Below, one piece after another: positions 26,285-36,141 of a stretch of DNA of 64,000 bases. This stretch comes from Chitinibacter fontanus. GTDB lineage: Bacteria; Pseudomonadota; Gammaproteobacteria; Burkholderiales; Chitinibacteraceae. The translations under genes were made by a program, and so were the position numbers. The stretch is from contig NZ_CP058952.1 in NCBI RefSeq assembly GCF_013423785.1, positions 3,313,665 to 3,377,664 of the forward strand. Direction: 5' to 3'. Within the stretch, counting starts at the first letter, position 1. The number at the start of each line of letters is the position of its first letter. Below the pieces are notes generated by a model that made no database searches, had not been told where the DNA came from, and worked only from the letters and a program-made list of their open reading frames with translations.

Positions 26285-28990
26285 ATGAGTGAACCCAAAG
26301 TCAGCCAATTTGCTGCTGAATTAAAAATGCCAACGCAGGAGCTTTTGGAGCAACTGCGTTCGGCTGGCGTTGCAAAGCGCAATGCGGAAGATACATTGAC
26401 AGCAGAAGATAAAGCCCGTTTGCTTGATCATTTGAAGCAAAAGCACGGTGCAGCTGGTGATAAACCAAAAATCACGATTGCACGGAAAGAAACCACAGAA
26501 ATTCGCAAAACGGATGCAACGGGTAAAGCCAAAACCATTCAGGTTGAAGTGCGTAAAAAGCGCGTTGTAGCGCCTGAAGCTATTGCAGCTGCTGCGCCAG
26601 TAGCTCCCGCAAATAATGCGTCAGCTGCTGTCGCACCGTCAGTTGCGCCGGTGATTGATGAAGCGGAGCGCTTGGCTCGTGAGGCGCAAGCCAAACGTCA
26701 AAATGAACTAGCTGAACGCCAAGCAGCGGAAATGCGTGCAAAACAAAACCGCGAAGCAAAGGCGGTTGAGCCAACGAAGGTTGAGGTTGTTGCTGCGCCG
26801 GTAGACGTTAAGCCAGTTACTGAGCCTGCTCCAGCTGAACCGAAGGCTGAAGCTAAGCCTGAAGTGAAAGTTGAGCCAAAGGTGGAGGCTGCACCAGCAC
26901 AAAAACCTGCAGTGAAGCCGCATGTAAAACCTGGGCATGAAAACGATCGCCCGCGTATCGGTGCACGAGTTGATTTCCGTCGCCCGAAAGATACCCCAAT
27001 GCAAGCGCCTGAAAAAGCGGCACCTGCGCCAGCTGCTGCCAAGCCAGCTGATAAAAAAACATCCAATGCACCTAAGAAAGATGAAAAAGGTGGTTGGAAT
27101 GATGGTCGCAATAAAAAAGGCATTAAAACCCGTGGCGGCGATACGGGTAATGATTGGAAAAGCAAAAAAGGCGGCAAGAAACAGTCGCAGCAGCAGGATA
27201 ACAATGCCCATGCTTTCCAAGCGCCTACCGAGCCAGTAACGCATGAAGTGGATGTGCCTGAAACTATTTCTGTCGCTGATTTGGCGCACAAAATGGCAGT
27301 AAAAGGCGTTGAAGTGGTTAAGGCGCTGATGAAAATGGGCATGATGGTGACCATTAATCAGGTGCTGGATCAAGAAACTGCGATGATCGTGGTTGAAGAA
27401 ATGGGGCATATCCCGAAAGCTGCCAAGCTTGATGATCCTGAGACTTATCTCGGTGATGAAGAAAAATCAGATCATGAGCAAATTTCACGCGCGCCTGTTG
27501 TAACCGTAATGGGTCACGTTGACCATGGTAAAACCTCGCTGCTTGATTATATTCGCCGCGCCAAGGTGGCCGCAGGTGAGGCGGGTGGCATTACCCAGCA
27601 TATCGGTGCTTACCATGTTGAAACTGGTAAGGGCATGATTACCTTCTTGGATACCCCAGGTCACGAGGCATTTACTGCGATGCGTGCGCGTGGTGCCAAA
27701 CTGACTGATATCGTGGTGCTGGTGGTGGCTGCGGATGATGGCGTGATGCCGCAAACGATTGAGGCGATTCACCATGCCAAAGCTGCGGGTGTGCCTATCG
27801 TTGTTGCGGTGAACAAGATCGATAAGCCAGAGGCGAACCTTGAGCGCATTCAGCAAGAGTTGGTGGCGCAAGAAGTGGTGCCTGAAGAGTGGGGCGGTGA
27901 AACTCAGTTCGTGCCTGTTTCTGCGAAGAAGGGCTTGGGCATTGATGAATTGCTTGACGCCATCTTATTGCAGGCTGAGGTGCTGGAGTTAACGGCACCA
28001 ATCGACGGCCCGGCGAAAGGTATCGTGATTGAGGCGCGTCTGGATAAAGGTCGTGGCCCGGTGGCTTCGATGCTGGTTCAGTCCGGTACTCTGCGTAAAG
28101 GCGATACCGTCTTGGCGGGTCAGGTGTATGGCCGTATTCGTGCAATGCTGGATGAAAACGGTAAGCAGATTAACGAAGCGGGCCCGTCGATTCCTGTTGA
28201 AATCTTGGGTCTGTCTGAAGTGCCGGCGGCTGGTGAAGACGCCATGGTCTTGGCTGATGAGAAAAAGGCGCGTGAAATCGCCTTGTTCCGTCAGGGTAAA
28301 TTCCGTGATGTGAAGTTTGCTCGTCAGCAAGCGTCGAAATTGGAAAACATGTTTGCGCAAATGGCCGAAGGCGAAGTGCAAAACTTGCCAATCATCATCA
28401 AGGCCGATGTGCAGGGCTCTTCCGAGGCGTTGGCGCAAAGCTTGCAAAAACTCTCGACCAGCGAAGTCCGTGTTCAGGTCTTGCATTGCGCGGTGGGTGG
28501 TATTTCCGAGTCTGACGTGAATTTGGCGCTGGCATCTAAGGCTGTTGTGATTGGCTTTAACGTCCGCGCAGATGCGGCTGCTCGTAAGCTAGCTGAAGCT
28601 GAAGGCGTAGATCTGCGCTACTACAACATCATTTACGATGCGGTTGATGAAGTTAAGGCTGCCTTGTCAGGGATGTTGGCGCCAGAGCGTCGTGAGCAGA
28701 TTCTGGGTATGGTTGAAATCCGTCAGGTGTTCACTGTATCTAAAGTCGGCACGATTGCAGGTTGTTTGGTAATGGAAGGTTTGGTGAAGCGTTCAGCAGG
28801 CGTGCGCTTGCTGCGTAACAACACTGTTATCCATACCGGCGAGCTTGAGAATCTGAAACGCTTTAAAGACGAAGCCAAAGAAGTTAAGGCTGGCTTTGAG
28901 TGTGGTTTGCAGCTGAAGAACTACAACGATTTGCAAGTGGGCGACCAATTGGAAATCTTCGAAGTGATCGAAGTTGCGCGTACACTGTAA
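26285..28990 (+). CDS. infB: Translation initiation factor IF-2
   Basis: IF-2 is the GTPase that brings fMet-tRNA to the 30S subunit and promotes subunit joining. The 901-aa protein starts with an IF2_N domain, continues with a long Ala/Pro/Lys/Glu-rich linker (about residues 60-310) and a second IF2_N-like domain, then the G domain with G1 [12 protein letters not shown] near 409, G3 DTPGHEAF and G4 [13 protein letters not shown], followed by domains II-IV. It starts 18 nt after nusA. Long antisense frames inside the linker are composition artefacts. Confidence 0.97.
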   Translation: MSEPKVSQFAAELKMPTQELLEQLRSAGVAKRNAEDTLTAEDKARLLDHLKQKHGAAGDKPKITIARKETTEIRKTDATGKAKTIQVEVRKKRVVAPEAIAAAAPVAPANNASAAVAPSVAPVIDEAERLAREAQAKRQNELAERQAAEMRAKQNREAKAVEPTKVEVVAAPVDVKPVTEPAPAEPKAEAKPEVKVEPKVEAAPAQKPAVKPHVKPGHENDRPRIGARVDFRRPKDTPMQAPEKAAPAPAAAKPADKKTSNAPKKDEKGGWNDGRNKKGIKTRGGDTGNDWKSKKGGKKQSQQQDNNAHAFQAPTEPVTHEVDVPETISVADLAHKMAVKGVEVVKALMKMGMMVTINQVLDQETAMIVVEEMGHIPKAAKLDDPETYLGDEEKSDHEQISRAPVVTVMGHVDHGKTSLLDYIRRAKVAAGEAGGITQHIGAYHVETGKGMITFLDTPGHEAFTAMRARGAKLTDIVVLVVAADDGVMPQTIEAIHHAKAAGVPIVVAVNKIDKPEANLERIQQELVAQEVVPEEWGGETQFVPVSAKKGLGIDELLDAILLQAEVLELTAPIDGPAKGIVIEARLDKGRGPVASMLVQSGTLRKGDTVLAGQVYGRIRAMLDENGKQINEAGPSIPVEILGLSEVPAAGEDAMVLADEKKAREIALFRQGKFRDVKFARQQASKLENMFAQMAEGEVQNLPIIIKADVQGSSEALAQSLQKLSTSEVRVQVLHCAVGGISESDVNLALASKAVVIGFNVRADAAARKLAEAEGVDLRYYNIIYDAVDEVKAALSGMLAPERREQILGMVEIRQVFTVSKVGTIAGCLVMEGLVKRSAGVRLLRNNTVIHTGELENLKRFKDEAKEVKAGFECGLQLKNYNDLQVGDQLEIFEVIEVARTL

Positions 28991-29149
28991 ACATCGATGA
29001 CTTGCTCAGGGCGACTGGCGTTGCCCTGACATCATGGCGCAAGGCGGGTCGATTGATCTGTGCTTGCGCTTTTTGCATTTTATAAATGTTGCGTTGGGTG
29101 CCTTGCCATTGAGGTTGCGCTACGCCACAAAGTATTCTCGGATATATCT

Positions 29150-29533
29150 ATGGCTAATAAGCAATTTACCCGTGCCGATCGGGTGGCGCAGCAAATCCAG
29201 CGTGATTTGGCGCAAGTGATTCGTGCTGAGCTCGATCATCCTCAGGCATCGCTAATTACAATTACCGATGTAGAGGTAACGCGTGACTACTCGCATGCCA
29301 AGATTTTTTATACCTTTATGGGTGATGAAGCCTTGCGCGAAGAAATCGCGGCGTTGTTATTGCGTGCCAAAGGTTTCTTGCGGGCCCAAATTTCACGCGG
29401 TATTTCGTTGTATAAAATGCCAGAGTTGCATTTTGAATACGATGTATCGATTGAATACGGCATGAATTTGGCAAAAAAAATCCAAGAAGCTAATGCGCTC
29501 CCAAAGGCGCCGGATGACAATGGCCAAGCGTAA
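29150..29533 (+). CDS. rbfA: Ribosome-binding factor A
   Basis: RbfA is a KH-like 30S maturation and cold-adaptation factor. The start is taken as the ATG at 29150 (ANKQFTRADRVAQQIQRDLA), giving 127 aa; the frame is open 30 codons further upstream, but that part is unlike the family. The C-terminal PELHFEYDVSIEYGMNLAKKI is typical. Its end overlaps the start of truB by about 20 nt. Confidence 0.94.
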   Translation: MANKQFTRADRVAQQIQRDLAQVIRAELDHPQASLITITDVEVTRDYSHAKIFYTFMGDEALREEIAALLLRAKGFLRAQISRGISLYKMPELHFEYDVSIEYGMNLAKKIQEANALPKAPDDNGQA

Positions 29534-30425
29534 ACTCAATGGTGTTCTGCTACTAGATAAACCGTTTGGCATGAGTAGCACTTCAGCGCTGAATAAGTGC
29601 CGTTGGTTATTTCAGGCCGAAAAAGGCGGGCATACTGGTGTGCTCGATCCTTATGCAACCGGCTTGTTGCCGCTTTGTTTTGGTGAGGCGACCAAATTTG
29701 CCCAGCGTATGCTCGATGCTGATAAAGCGTATCGTGCTTATGTGCGTTTCGGTGAAACCTCAACAACGCTGGATGCTGAGGGCGAAATCACTGTGACGGG
29801 TGATGCCCCTGAGTCGATTGATGCGGTGAGAGCCGCAATAGCGCAATTTGTCGGCCCAATTTTGCAAACGCCACCGATGTATTCGGCGCTGAAGGTCGCT
29901 GGAAAACCGATGTATGAATATGCCCGTGAAGGGGTTGAACTTGAGCGCAAAGCTAGGCCGATTACGATTTATGACATCACTCTGATTTCGTATCAGGCTC
30001 CGGATTTGATTATTGATGTGCGCTGTTCAAAAGGCACATACATCAGGGTATTGGCTCAAGATTTAGGTTTGGCTTTGGGTTGTGGCGCATACCTTACGGG
30101 TTTACGTCGAACGGAGACCGGCGGTTTTCGTTTGGAAGATGCGATTGGCCTGGATGAATTTATTGCAATGGAGCTTGATCAGCGTGATCAACTATTGTTG
30201 CCGGAAGAGTCGTTGCTTAGCAATTTGCCTGAGCTGCATTTGAATGCGGCGCAAGTAGCACTCATTTGTAATGGGGTGCCTGTGCGTGATATGAAAAGCG
30301 CGCCGTTGGGTGAAGTTAAACTTTACGCCGTACCCGAAAATCAGGATAATCCTCGTTTTATCGGTTTGGGTGAAGTGGGCGCTGATGGCGTGCTGCGATC
30401 CAAACGTCTGCTGTCAACGGGTTAA
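29514..30425 (+). CDS. truB: tRNA pseudouridine(55) synthase TruB
   Basis: TruB makes pseudouridine 55 in the T loop of tRNA. The catalytic Asp is in KGGHTGVLDPYATGLLPLCF near residues 37-56, followed by KAYRAYVRFGETSTTLDAEG and the RNA-binding TYIRVLAQDLG. ATGs at 29514 and 29520 are both possible; AAGGCG at 29502-29507 lies 6 nt before the first. Either overlaps the rbfA end. The 303-aa length is normal. Confidence 0.95.
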   Translation: MTMAKRKLNGVLLLDKPFGMSSTSALNKCRWLFQAEKGGHTGVLDPYATGLLPLCFGEATKFAQRMLDADKAYRAYVRFGETSTTLDAEGEITVTGDAPESIDAVRAAIAQFVGPILQTPPMYSALKVAGKPMYEYAREGVELERKARPITIYDITLISYQAPDLIIDVRCSKGTYIRVLAQDLGLALGCGAYLTGLRRTETGGFRLEDAIGLDEFIAMELDQRDQLLLPEESLLSNLPELHLNAAQVALICNGVPVRDMKSAPLGEVKLYAVPENQDNPRFIGLGEVGADGVLRSKRLLSTG

Positions 30426-30525
30426 GTTTTGCCCTTCGCAGCTAATGGAGCTTAATTGGGGTCATGCTCAATTTAGCTTGTCTTGGTCGGTAGTTAAAAA
30501 TACTGACCTTTAATGGAGTAGTAAA

Positions 30526-30795
30526 ATGACTGTAACAGTTACACAGAAAGCTGAAATCGTTAAAGAGTTCCAACACGCTGCTGGCGATACTGGTTCTTCT
30601 GAAGTTCAAATCGCATTGTTGACTGCACGTATCAACGATCTGACCCCTCACTTCAAAGAACACAAAAAAGACCACCACTCACGTCGTGGTTTGTTGAAAA
30701 TGGTTTCTCGCCGTCGTCGTTTGCTGGACTACCTCAAACGCACTAACGTAGATAGCTACCGCAATGTGATTGCTAAGCTGGGTCTGCGTAAGTAA
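30526..30795 (+). CDS. rpsO: 30S ribosomal protein S15
   Basis: S15 binds 16S rRNA early in 30S assembly. The 89-aa protein is standard: [20 protein letters not shown] near residues 22-41, [20 protein letters not shown] and [17 protein letters not shown]. It has a GGAG ribosome site. A strong intrinsic terminator lies between it and pnp, as in other proteobacteria. Confidence 0.98.
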   Translation: MTVTVTQKAEIVKEFQHAAGDTGSSEVQIALLTARINDLTPHFKEHKKDHHSRRGLLKMVSRRRRLLDYLKRTNVDSYRNVIAKLGLRK

Positions 30796-30803
30796 TTCAG
30801 CCC

Positions 30804-30836
30804 AAAGTCGCAGCCCAAAGCTGCGACTTTTTCTTT
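30804..30836 (+). terminator. Intrinsic terminator after rpsO
   Basis: AAAGTCGCAGC, a 5-nt loop, GCTGCGACTTT and a T-rich tail. Read-through would be needed for pnp to share the upstream promoter. Confidence 0.92.
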
Positions 30837-30910
30837 TCTGCTTCACTGTTGTCATCGAAGCGCGCAAATTATTCTCCAGATTTCATATTCTTTGCTTCTA
30901 CCCAATAGCG

Positions 30911-30947
30911 ATTCCGGCGGTAGAGCAAAGGTTGGTTGTGCCGGAAT
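30911..30947. promoter_or_regulatory. Inverted repeat in the pnp leader
   Basis: ATTCCGGC (30911-30918) pairs perfectly with GCCGGAAT (30940-30947) across a 21-nt loop. It sits in the 255-nt rpsO-pnp gap, 100 nt before the pnp start. In enterobacteria an RNase III hairpin here mediates PNPase autoregulation; the same role is inferred, not shown. Confidence 0.5.
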
Positions 30948-31050
30948 TGGCCTTGGGCAAAGCGATTAGCTGTTTAAATTGTTTTGGCTGACCCCCATCG
31001 CAGCAATAAACCATTATCTAGGTCGCAGATATATTGAAAAAGGACAGAAC

Positions 31051-33186
31051 GTGTTCAATAAATTCAGCAAATCTTTTGCCTTTGGCAAACACAACGTCAC
31101 CATCGAAACTGGTGAAATCGCACGTCAAGCTACTGGCGCCGTTATGGTTAACATGGACGATACTTGCGTTCTGGTAACCGTTGTTGCTGCGCGTGATGTA
31201 AAACCGGGCCAAGATTTTTTCCCGCTGACTGTTGATTACCAAGAGCGTACCTATGCTGCTGGTAAAATTCCTGGTGGCTTCTTCAAGCGTGAAGGCAAGC
31301 CAAGTGAAAAAGAAATTCTAACTAGCCGTCTGATCGATCGACCAATTCGTCCATTGTTTCCAGAAGGTTTTTACAACGACATCCAGATCATCGCGACGGT
31401 GATGTCGATCAATCCTGAAGTCGATTCAGATATTCCTGCAATGATTGGCGCGTCTGCTGCCTTAGTGCTCTCAGGTGTTCCATTTGATGGCCCAATTGGC
31501 GCTGCACGCGTTGGCTATATCAACGGCGAGTATGTTTTGTGTCCAGACTTGTCTGAAATGAAAGACAGTCAAATGGATCTGGTCGTTGCAGGCACGAACC
31601 AAGCGGTATTGATGGTTGAGTCTGAAGCGAACGAATTATCAGAAAGCGTAATGCTTGGTGCTGTAGTGTTCGGTCACGAGCAAATGCAAGTGGCGATTAA
31701 CGCGATCAATGAATTGGCCGACGAAGTTAATCCAGAATTGATGGATTGGACTCCACCAGCAAAAAATGAAGAATTGATCGCCAAAGTGCGCGCGATCGCC
31801 GCTGAAGGCGTGTCGCAAGCATTCAAATTGCGTCAAAAGCAAGTTCGCACTCAGAAAATCAATGAGACTTGGGCTTTGGTAAAAGCAGCATTGATTACTG
31901 AAGAAACGGGTACGCTGGAAGCTAACGAAATCAAGTCAATTTTCAAAGGCTTGGAAGCTGAAATCGTTCGTGGTCAGATCTTGGCCGGTGAACCGCGTAT
32001 TGATGGTCGTGATACGCGCACTGTGCGTCCGATTTCTATTCGCACGGGTGTATTGCCGCGCGCGCATGGCTCGGTGCTCTTCACTCGTGGTGAAACTCAA
32101 GCAATTGCCGCTGCGACATTGGGTACTAAACTTGATGAGCAAAAAATCGATGCATTGCATGGTGGCTACACCGATAACTTCATGCTGCACTACAACTTCC
32201 CTCCGTACTCGACTGGTGAAACTGGCCGCGTAGGTGTGCCAAAACGCCGTGAAATCGGTCACGGTCGCTTGGCGAAGCGTGCCTTGGTTGCTATGTTGCC
32301 AAGCAAGGAAGACTTCGCGTATTCAATGCGCGTGGTATCTGAGATCACAGAATCAAATGGTTCGTCTTCGATGGCGTCGGTTTGTGGTGGTTGCTTGGCG
32401 CTGATGGACGCTGGTGTGCCTATGAAAAATCACGTTGCGGGTATTGCAATGGGTTTGATCAAAGAAGGCAGTGCGTTTGCGGTTCTGTCGGATATCTTGG
32501 GCGACGAAGATCACCTCGGTGACATGGACTTTAAAGTGGCAGGTACTGAAAACGGTATTACTGCACTGCAAATGGATATCAAGATCACTGGCATTACCAA
32601 AGAGATTATGTCGGTTGCGTTGGATCAGGCCAAAGAAGGGCGCGTTCATATCATCAGCATCATGAAAGGTGCTCTGGATGGCGCGCGGGAAGAAGTGAGC
32701 GAGCATGCGCCGCGTCTTTACACGATGAAAATCAATCCTGAGAAAATTCGTGATGTAATCGGTAAAGGCGGTGCGGTAATTCGTACCTTAACCGAGGAAA
32801 CCGGTACGCAAATCGACATTAGTGAAGATGGTACGATTACAATTGCTTCAGTGTCAGCGGAAGGAGCCACAGAGGCACGTCGTCGTATTGAAGAAATTAC
32901 TGCTGAAGTTGAAATTGGTCGAATCTACGAAGGTCCAGTGGTTAAGATCTTGGATAAAAACGTAGGTGCCATCGTTTCAATTATGCCGGGTAAAGATGGC
33001 TTGGTGCACATTAGTCAAATTGCAAATGAGCGCATTGCTAATGTTGCTGATCACCTGCAAGAAGGTCAGATCGTTCGCGTTAAAGTGATCGAGCAGGATG
33101 AAAAAGGTCGTATTCGCTTGTCAATTAAGGCTGTTCTGAATGAAGAAGCCGCTCCTGCGGCAGAAGAAGTTCCAGCTGCAGAATAA
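31051..33186 (+). CDS. pnp: Polyribonucleotide nucleotidyltransferase (PNPase)
   Basis: PNPase degrades RNA 3'-5' by phosphorolysis and is the exonuclease core of the degradosome. The start is a GTG at 31051 ([20 protein letters not shown]) with AAAGGA 8 nt before it, giving 711 aa; the open frame upstream to 30979 does not resemble the family. Two RNase PH domains, the linker, the KH domain ([20 protein letters not shown] near residue 555-575) and a C-terminal S1 domain ([20 protein letters not shown]) are visible in order. An acidic tail follows. Confidence 0.97.
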   Translation: MFNKFSKSFAFGKHNVTIETGEIARQATGAVMVNMDDTCVLVTVVAARDVKPGQDFFPLTVDYQERTYAAGKIPGGFFKREGKPSEKEILTSRLIDRPIRPLFPEGFYNDIQIIATVMSINPEVDSDIPAMIGASAALVLSGVPFDGPIGAARVGYINGEYVLCPDLSEMKDSQMDLVVAGTNQAVLMVESEANELSESVMLGAVVFGHEQMQVAINAINELADEVNPELMDWTPPAKNEELIAKVRAIAAEGVSQAFKLRQKQVRTQKINETWALVKAALITEETGTLEANEIKSIFKGLEAEIVRGQILAGEPRIDGRDTRTVRPISIRTGVLPRAHGSVLFTRGETQAIAAATLGTKLDEQKIDALHGGYTDNFMLHYNFPPYSTGETGRVGVPKRREIGHGRLAKRALVAMLPSKEDFAYSMRVVSEITESNGSSSMASVCGGCLALMDAGVPMKNHVAGIAMGLIKEGSAFAVLSDILGDEDHLGDMDFKVAGTENGITALQMDIKITGITKEIMSVALDQAKEGRVHIISIMKGALDGAREEVSEHAPRLYTMKINPEKIRDVIGKGGAVIRTLTEETGTQIDISEDGTITIASVSAEGATEARRRIEEITAEVEIGRIYEGPVVKILDKNVGAIVSIMPGKDGLVHISQIANERIANVADHLQEGQIVRVKVIEQDEKGRIRLSIKAVLNEEAAPAAEEVPAAE

Positions 33187-33220
33187 GTGGCTGCTTGGGC
33201 ATCATTAAAATACCCATAAC

Positions 33221-33248
33221 AAAAAAGGCACCTAGCGGTGCCTTTTTT
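33221..33248. terminator. Bidirectional terminator between pnp and the phasin gene
   Basis: A6 GGCACC, 4-nt loop, GGTGCC T6. It lies between the convergent pnp (+) and phasin (-) genes and has a T-run in both directions. Confidence 0.93.
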
Positions 33249-33268
33249 ACTGGCTAACGATTATAAAA

Positions 33269-33838
33269 TTAAGCGTTAGTGCTATTGGTGGTGCTGGCTT
33301 TTTTGGCTGCAGTTTTAACAGCATCCGCAGTGGCAGTTGATGCAGCTTTTACAGAGGCATCTGCAAAATCAGCAACTTGCTTGGCAGCTTTAGTTAAGCT
33401 ATCAACGGCTGCTGCGGTAGCTTGTACAGTTGATTTAACTGCTGCGACGGCTGCATCGGCGCCTGCAGGGGCATTTTTAACAAAGCGATCAAGGCCTGAA
33501 ACTACGCTTTTATTGAATTCAACATTGCGCTCATCAATCAGTTTTGAATATTCAGCTTGGGCTTGTGATGAAATCTCATATAGGCTGCGTGAGTACACCG
33601 TAGCTTGCTCGATAGCGGCATCAGCAATTTTTTGCCGTGCAGCAAGTGCTTCTTGAATATCTTTAACAGCACTTAATTGCTTAAGTGTTTTTGCATTCTC
33701 TTCGAGTGCATTTTTTGCAGTTTCTACTTGCAGCTTGGCAAGACGATCCAGTGAATCAAGAGAGATGCGCGCAAAGCGCAGTGCGGTTTCAACTTGTTCG
33801 GTTGCGAAGTTGGTGTATTGTTGCTGTGCTGTGGTCAT
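33269..33838 (-). CDS. phaP: Phasin family protein
   Basis: Phasins coat polyhydroxyalkanoate granules. From the ATG at 33838 (TTAQQQYTNFATEQVETALR) the protein has 189 aa and is almost wholly helical; the family core is RISLDSLDRLAKLQVETAKN and EYSKLIDERN with SGLDRFVKNAP, followed by an Ala/Thr/Lys-rich tail. The frame is open 21 codons further but that part overlaps candidate operator sites. It is divergent from phaR, the expected repressor of phasin genes. Confidence 0.9.
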   Translation of the reverse strand: MTTAQQQYTNFATEQVETALRFARISLDSLDRLAKLQVETAKNALEENAKTLKQLSAVKDIQEALAARQKIADAAIEQATVYSRSLYEISSQAQAEYSKLIDERNVEFNKSVVSGLDRFVKNAPAGADAAVAAVKSTVQATAAAVDSLTKAAKQVADFADASVKAASTATADAVKTAAKKASTTNSTNA

Positions 33839-33890
33839 GTCGAAATCTCCAAGGGTAGGTTGCCTGCTAACCGGAAGACCCGGTCTTATG

Positions 33891-33962
33891 GTGCGATGCA
33901 CAATGCAAAACTATTGTGGTCCAGCTTTTGGGTGTTGTCAAATGTATTTTGTTGCGATGCAC
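33891..33962. promoter_or_regulatory. Two candidate PhaR operator sites
   Basis: The 10-mer TGCGATGCAC occurs at 33892-33901 and again at 33953-33962, 61 bp apart, in the divergent phasin-phaR gap. Each contains the palindrome TGC-N3-GCA (the first is GTGC-N3-GCAC). PhaR repressors are described as binding TGC-rich dyads, so autoregulation plus phasin repression is the likely reading. Confidence 0.6.
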
Positions 33963-34042
33963 CATGATTGTTGTGCTGGCATTGCGCTGCTGATCACTAG
34001 ATAATAGATAAATACTCAATGCCGGCGAAAAGGATAATAAAT

Positions 34043-34708
34043 ATGGAAAAGCGGGTGATTAAGAAGTACCCCAATCGTCGTCTTTACGATACGACGACTA
34101 GCTGTTACATCACGCTGGCGGATGTAAAGCAATTGGTTCTGGATGGGATTGATATCGCGATTCAAGATGCAAAAACAAATGAGGATCTTACTCGCAGTGT
34201 GTTGCTGCAGATTATTCTGGAAGAAGAGGCTGGCAATATGCCAATGTTCTCATACGATGTGCTTACCCAGATTATTCGCTTCTATGGGCATGCAATGCAG
34301 GGCTTGATGGGCAATTATCTTGAAAAAAATATGCAGCTATTTGCTGAAATGCAATCGAAGTTACAAGATCAGACTAAATCCACGTTGGGGGCTGATAATC
34401 CCATGTTTAGTAATGCCAATCTGTGGGGCGAGTTTATGAAGTTCCAGGGGCCGGCAATTCAAAATATGATGGGCAATTATCTCGAAAGTAGTACCAGTAT
34501 GTTTGTTGAAATGCAGCAGCAACTACAAGAGCGCGCCAAACATCTGTTTACTGGTTTTGGTATGCCTGGCGGGCCTAAGGCTGCTCCGGCGGGTAATGAC
34601 ACATTGCACCCGACGGCCCCTCCGAGTGCTCCTGATGCTGATGAAGTCGCTGTCGTTGAGTCTAAAGTGCCACCAAGAAAGCGTGCGACCAAAAAAATTG
34701 ATGAATAA
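34043..34708 (+). CDS. phaR: Polyhydroxyalkanoate synthesis repressor PhaR
   Basis: PhaR represses phasin and PHA genes and is released by binding nascent PHA. The 221-aa protein begins with the diagnostic PHB/PHA accumulation regulator DNA-binding domain, RVIKKYPNRRLYDTTTSCYI near residues 4-23, followed by the family's second domain (SVLLQIILEEEAGNMPMFSY and FYGHAMQGLMGNYLEKNMQLF) and a Pro/Ala-rich basic tail. The ATG at 34043 follows AAAAGGA; the frame also opens at 34019. It is divergent from the phasin gene. Confidence 0.93.
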   Translation: MEKRVIKKYPNRRLYDTTTSCYITLADVKQLVLDGIDIAIQDAKTNEDLTRSVLLQIILEEEAGNMPMFSYDVLTQIIRFYGHAMQGLMGNYLEKNMQLFAEMQSKLQDQTKSTLGADNPMFSNANLWGEFMKFQGPAIQNMMGNYLESSTSMFVEMQQQLQERAKHLFTGFGMPGGPKAAPAGNDTLHPTAPPSAPDADEVAVVESKVPPRKRATKKIDE

Positions 34709-34712
34709 TTGA

Positions 34713-34761
34713 GGGTATCTTAACCGGACCTTTTATTAGTCTGGTCTTTTGTAATATACCC
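34713..34761. repeat. 49-bp GGGTAT/ATACCC palindromic element, copy 6
   Basis: GGGTAT and ATACCC ends with an inner GGACC/GGTCT stem around a 12-nt loop. It begins 4 nt after the phaR stop and precedes tcdA, which is co-directional. A separate perfect hairpin follows 10 nt later. Confidence 0.88.
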
Positions 34762-34771
34762 AGTTATGTAT

Positions 34772-34801
34772 ATTCAGCTCCAAATGGAGCTGAATTTGTT
34801 T
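34772..34801 (+). terminator. Perfect 10-bp hairpin with T-rich tail after phaR
   Basis: ATTCAGCTCC, loop AAAT, GGAGCTGAAT, then TTGTTT. It looks like the phaR intrinsic terminator. It contains the only upstream ATGs of the tcdA frame (34766 just before it, 34784 in its loop), which argues that tcdA starts further down. Confidence 0.7.
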
Positions 34802-34813
34802 GAGGAGCTTGTG

Positions 34814-35599
34814 TTGGCAGAGTTGTTAGAGGATGCATATTTGCGCCGGTTTGCTGGGATTGCGCGTTTGTATGGTGTGAAAGGTCTGTCCAATTTGCAC
34901 GGTGCAAATGTGTGTGTTGTGGGTGTTGGTGGGGTTGGTTCTTGGGTGGCGGAGGCACTTGCACGTTCAGGAATTGGCCGAGTTGGTTTGATTGATCTGG
35001 ATGATGTATGCATTTCTAATACCAATCGCCAATTGCCAGCACTGGAAGGGCAGTTTGGTCGTATGAAGGTGGCTGCTGTTGCTGAACGGTTGCGGGCAAT
35101 TAATCCTGATATTGAGTTGCGCTTGATCGAGGATTTTGTGGCTGAAGATAATTTTGGTGACTATTTAATCGGGTATGATTATGTGATTGATTGTATTGAT
35201 AGCGTAAAGACTAAAGCGGCGATGATTGCTTTTTGTCGACGTCATAAGGTCAAAATAATTACTGTGGGTGGGGCGGGCGGTCAAATCGACCCCACGCAGA
35301 TCAAGGTTGATGATTTGAGCAAGACAATCCAAGACCCGCTTGCGGCAAAAGTGCGGAATATTCTGCGCCGTGATTTTGGATTTGCTAAAAACGGTAAAAA
35401 AATGGGCGTCGAGTGCGTGTATTCTACCGAGCAATTAGTTTATCCGCAGGCGGATGGTTCGGTGTGTGCGGCAAAGCCGCAGGCTGGCGAGGGCGTTCGA
35501 TTGGATTGCGCGAGTGGTTTTGGTGCCGTAATGACGGTGACGGCAACATTTGGCTTGGTGGCTGTTTCGCGTGTGCTTAAGTATTTGGCGTTTAAATAA
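34814..35599 (+). CDS. tcdA: tRNA threonylcarbamoyladenosine dehydratase TcdA (E1-like)
   Basis: TcdA uses ATP to cyclise t6A37 in ANN-decoding tRNAs. The protein has the adenylating ThiF fold: VCVVGVGGVGSWVAEALARS near residues 36-55, LIDLDDVCISNTNRQLPA, and DYVIDCIDSVKTKAAMIAFC. The start is uncertain. ATGs at 34766 and 34784 lie before and inside a terminator-like hairpin, whereas the TTG at 34814 has GAGGAG 6 nt upstream and gives 261 aa, close to the E. coli length; a GTG at 34811 is also possible. It ends just before a shared bidirectional terminator. Confidence 0.88.
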   Translation: MAELLEDAYLRRFAGIARLYGVKGLSNLHGANVCVVGVGGVGSWVAEALARSGIGRVGLIDLDDVCISNTNRQLPALEGQFGRMKVAAVAERLRAINPDIELRLIEDFVAEDNFGDYLIGYDYVIDCIDSVKTKAAMIAFCRRHKVKIITVGGAGGQIDPTQIKVDDLSKTIQDPLAAKVRNILRRDFGFAKNGKKMGVECVYSTEQLVYPQADGSVCAAKPQAGEGVRLDCASGFGAVMTVTATFGLVAVSRVLKYLAFK

Positions 35600-35610
35600 C
35601 AAGCCAAGTT

Positions 35611-35654
35611 AGATAATAAAAAAGCCGCGAAGTATCGCGGCTTTTTTATTATCT
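35611..35654. terminator. Perfect 20-bp-stem bidirectional terminator between tcdA and rplI
   Basis: The arm AGATAATAAAAAAGCCGCGA (35611-35630), a 4-nt loop (AGTA) and its exact reverse complement (35635-35654). The central GCCGCGA/TCGCGGC plus A6/T6 gives a T-run for transcripts of both convergent genes. Confidence 0.95.
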
Positions 35655-35667
35655 AGGGTGCGAGCAA

Positions 35668-36120
35668 TTAAGCAGCAGCGCCTACAACTTGCAATTTGAT
35701 AGTGCTAACTACGTCGTGGTGCAGCGCCAAAGCAACTTCGTATTCGCCGATTGCTTTGAAAGGACCATTTGGCAGACGTACTTCAAATTTTTGAACTGCA
35801 ACGCCAGAAGCGGTAATGGCTTCAGCGATGTCGTGGTTCGTTACTGAGCCAAACAGACGGCCATCAACACCCGCTTTTTGAGCGATAGTGATTTCAGCGC
35901 CTTCCAGTTTAGCGGCACGAGCTTGAGCTTCAGCCAAGATTTCAGCTTGTTTAGCTTCCAGTTCTGCACGGCTAGCTTCAAATGCAGCCATATTGGCTTC
36001 ATTTGCACGTTTAGCTTTGCCTTGTGGGATCAAGAAGTTACGAGCGTAACCATCTTTAACTTTAACGATGTCGCCCAATTGACCCAGATTCGCTACTTTC
36101 TCGAGCAGGATAATTTGCAT
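35668..36120 (-). CDS. rplI: 50S ribosomal protein L9
   Basis: L9 binds 23S rRNA near the L1 stalk. The 150-aa protein starts with the standard [30 protein letters not shown], followed by the long central helix and a C-terminal domain containing [20 protein letters not shown]. It is the last gene of the rpsF-priB-rpsR-rplI operon and ends before a shared terminator. Confidence 0.98.
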   Translation of the reverse strand: MQIILLEKVANLGQLGDIVKVKDGYARNFLIPQGKAKRANEANMAAFEASRAELEAKQAEILAEAQARAAKLEGAEITIAQKAGVDGRLFGSVTNHDIAEAITASGVAVQKFEVRLPNGPFKAIGEYEVALALHHDVVSTIKLQVVGAAA

Positions 36121-36141
36121 GATTAGTTTCTCCCGTTCGTC

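Noticed and set aside
26698..27409. Long antisense reading frames (218 and 233 codons) over infB
   Set aside because: They mirror the low-complexity Ala/Lys/Pro/Glu linker of IF-2 and show Ser/Phe/Arg-rich nonsense sequence without start signals.
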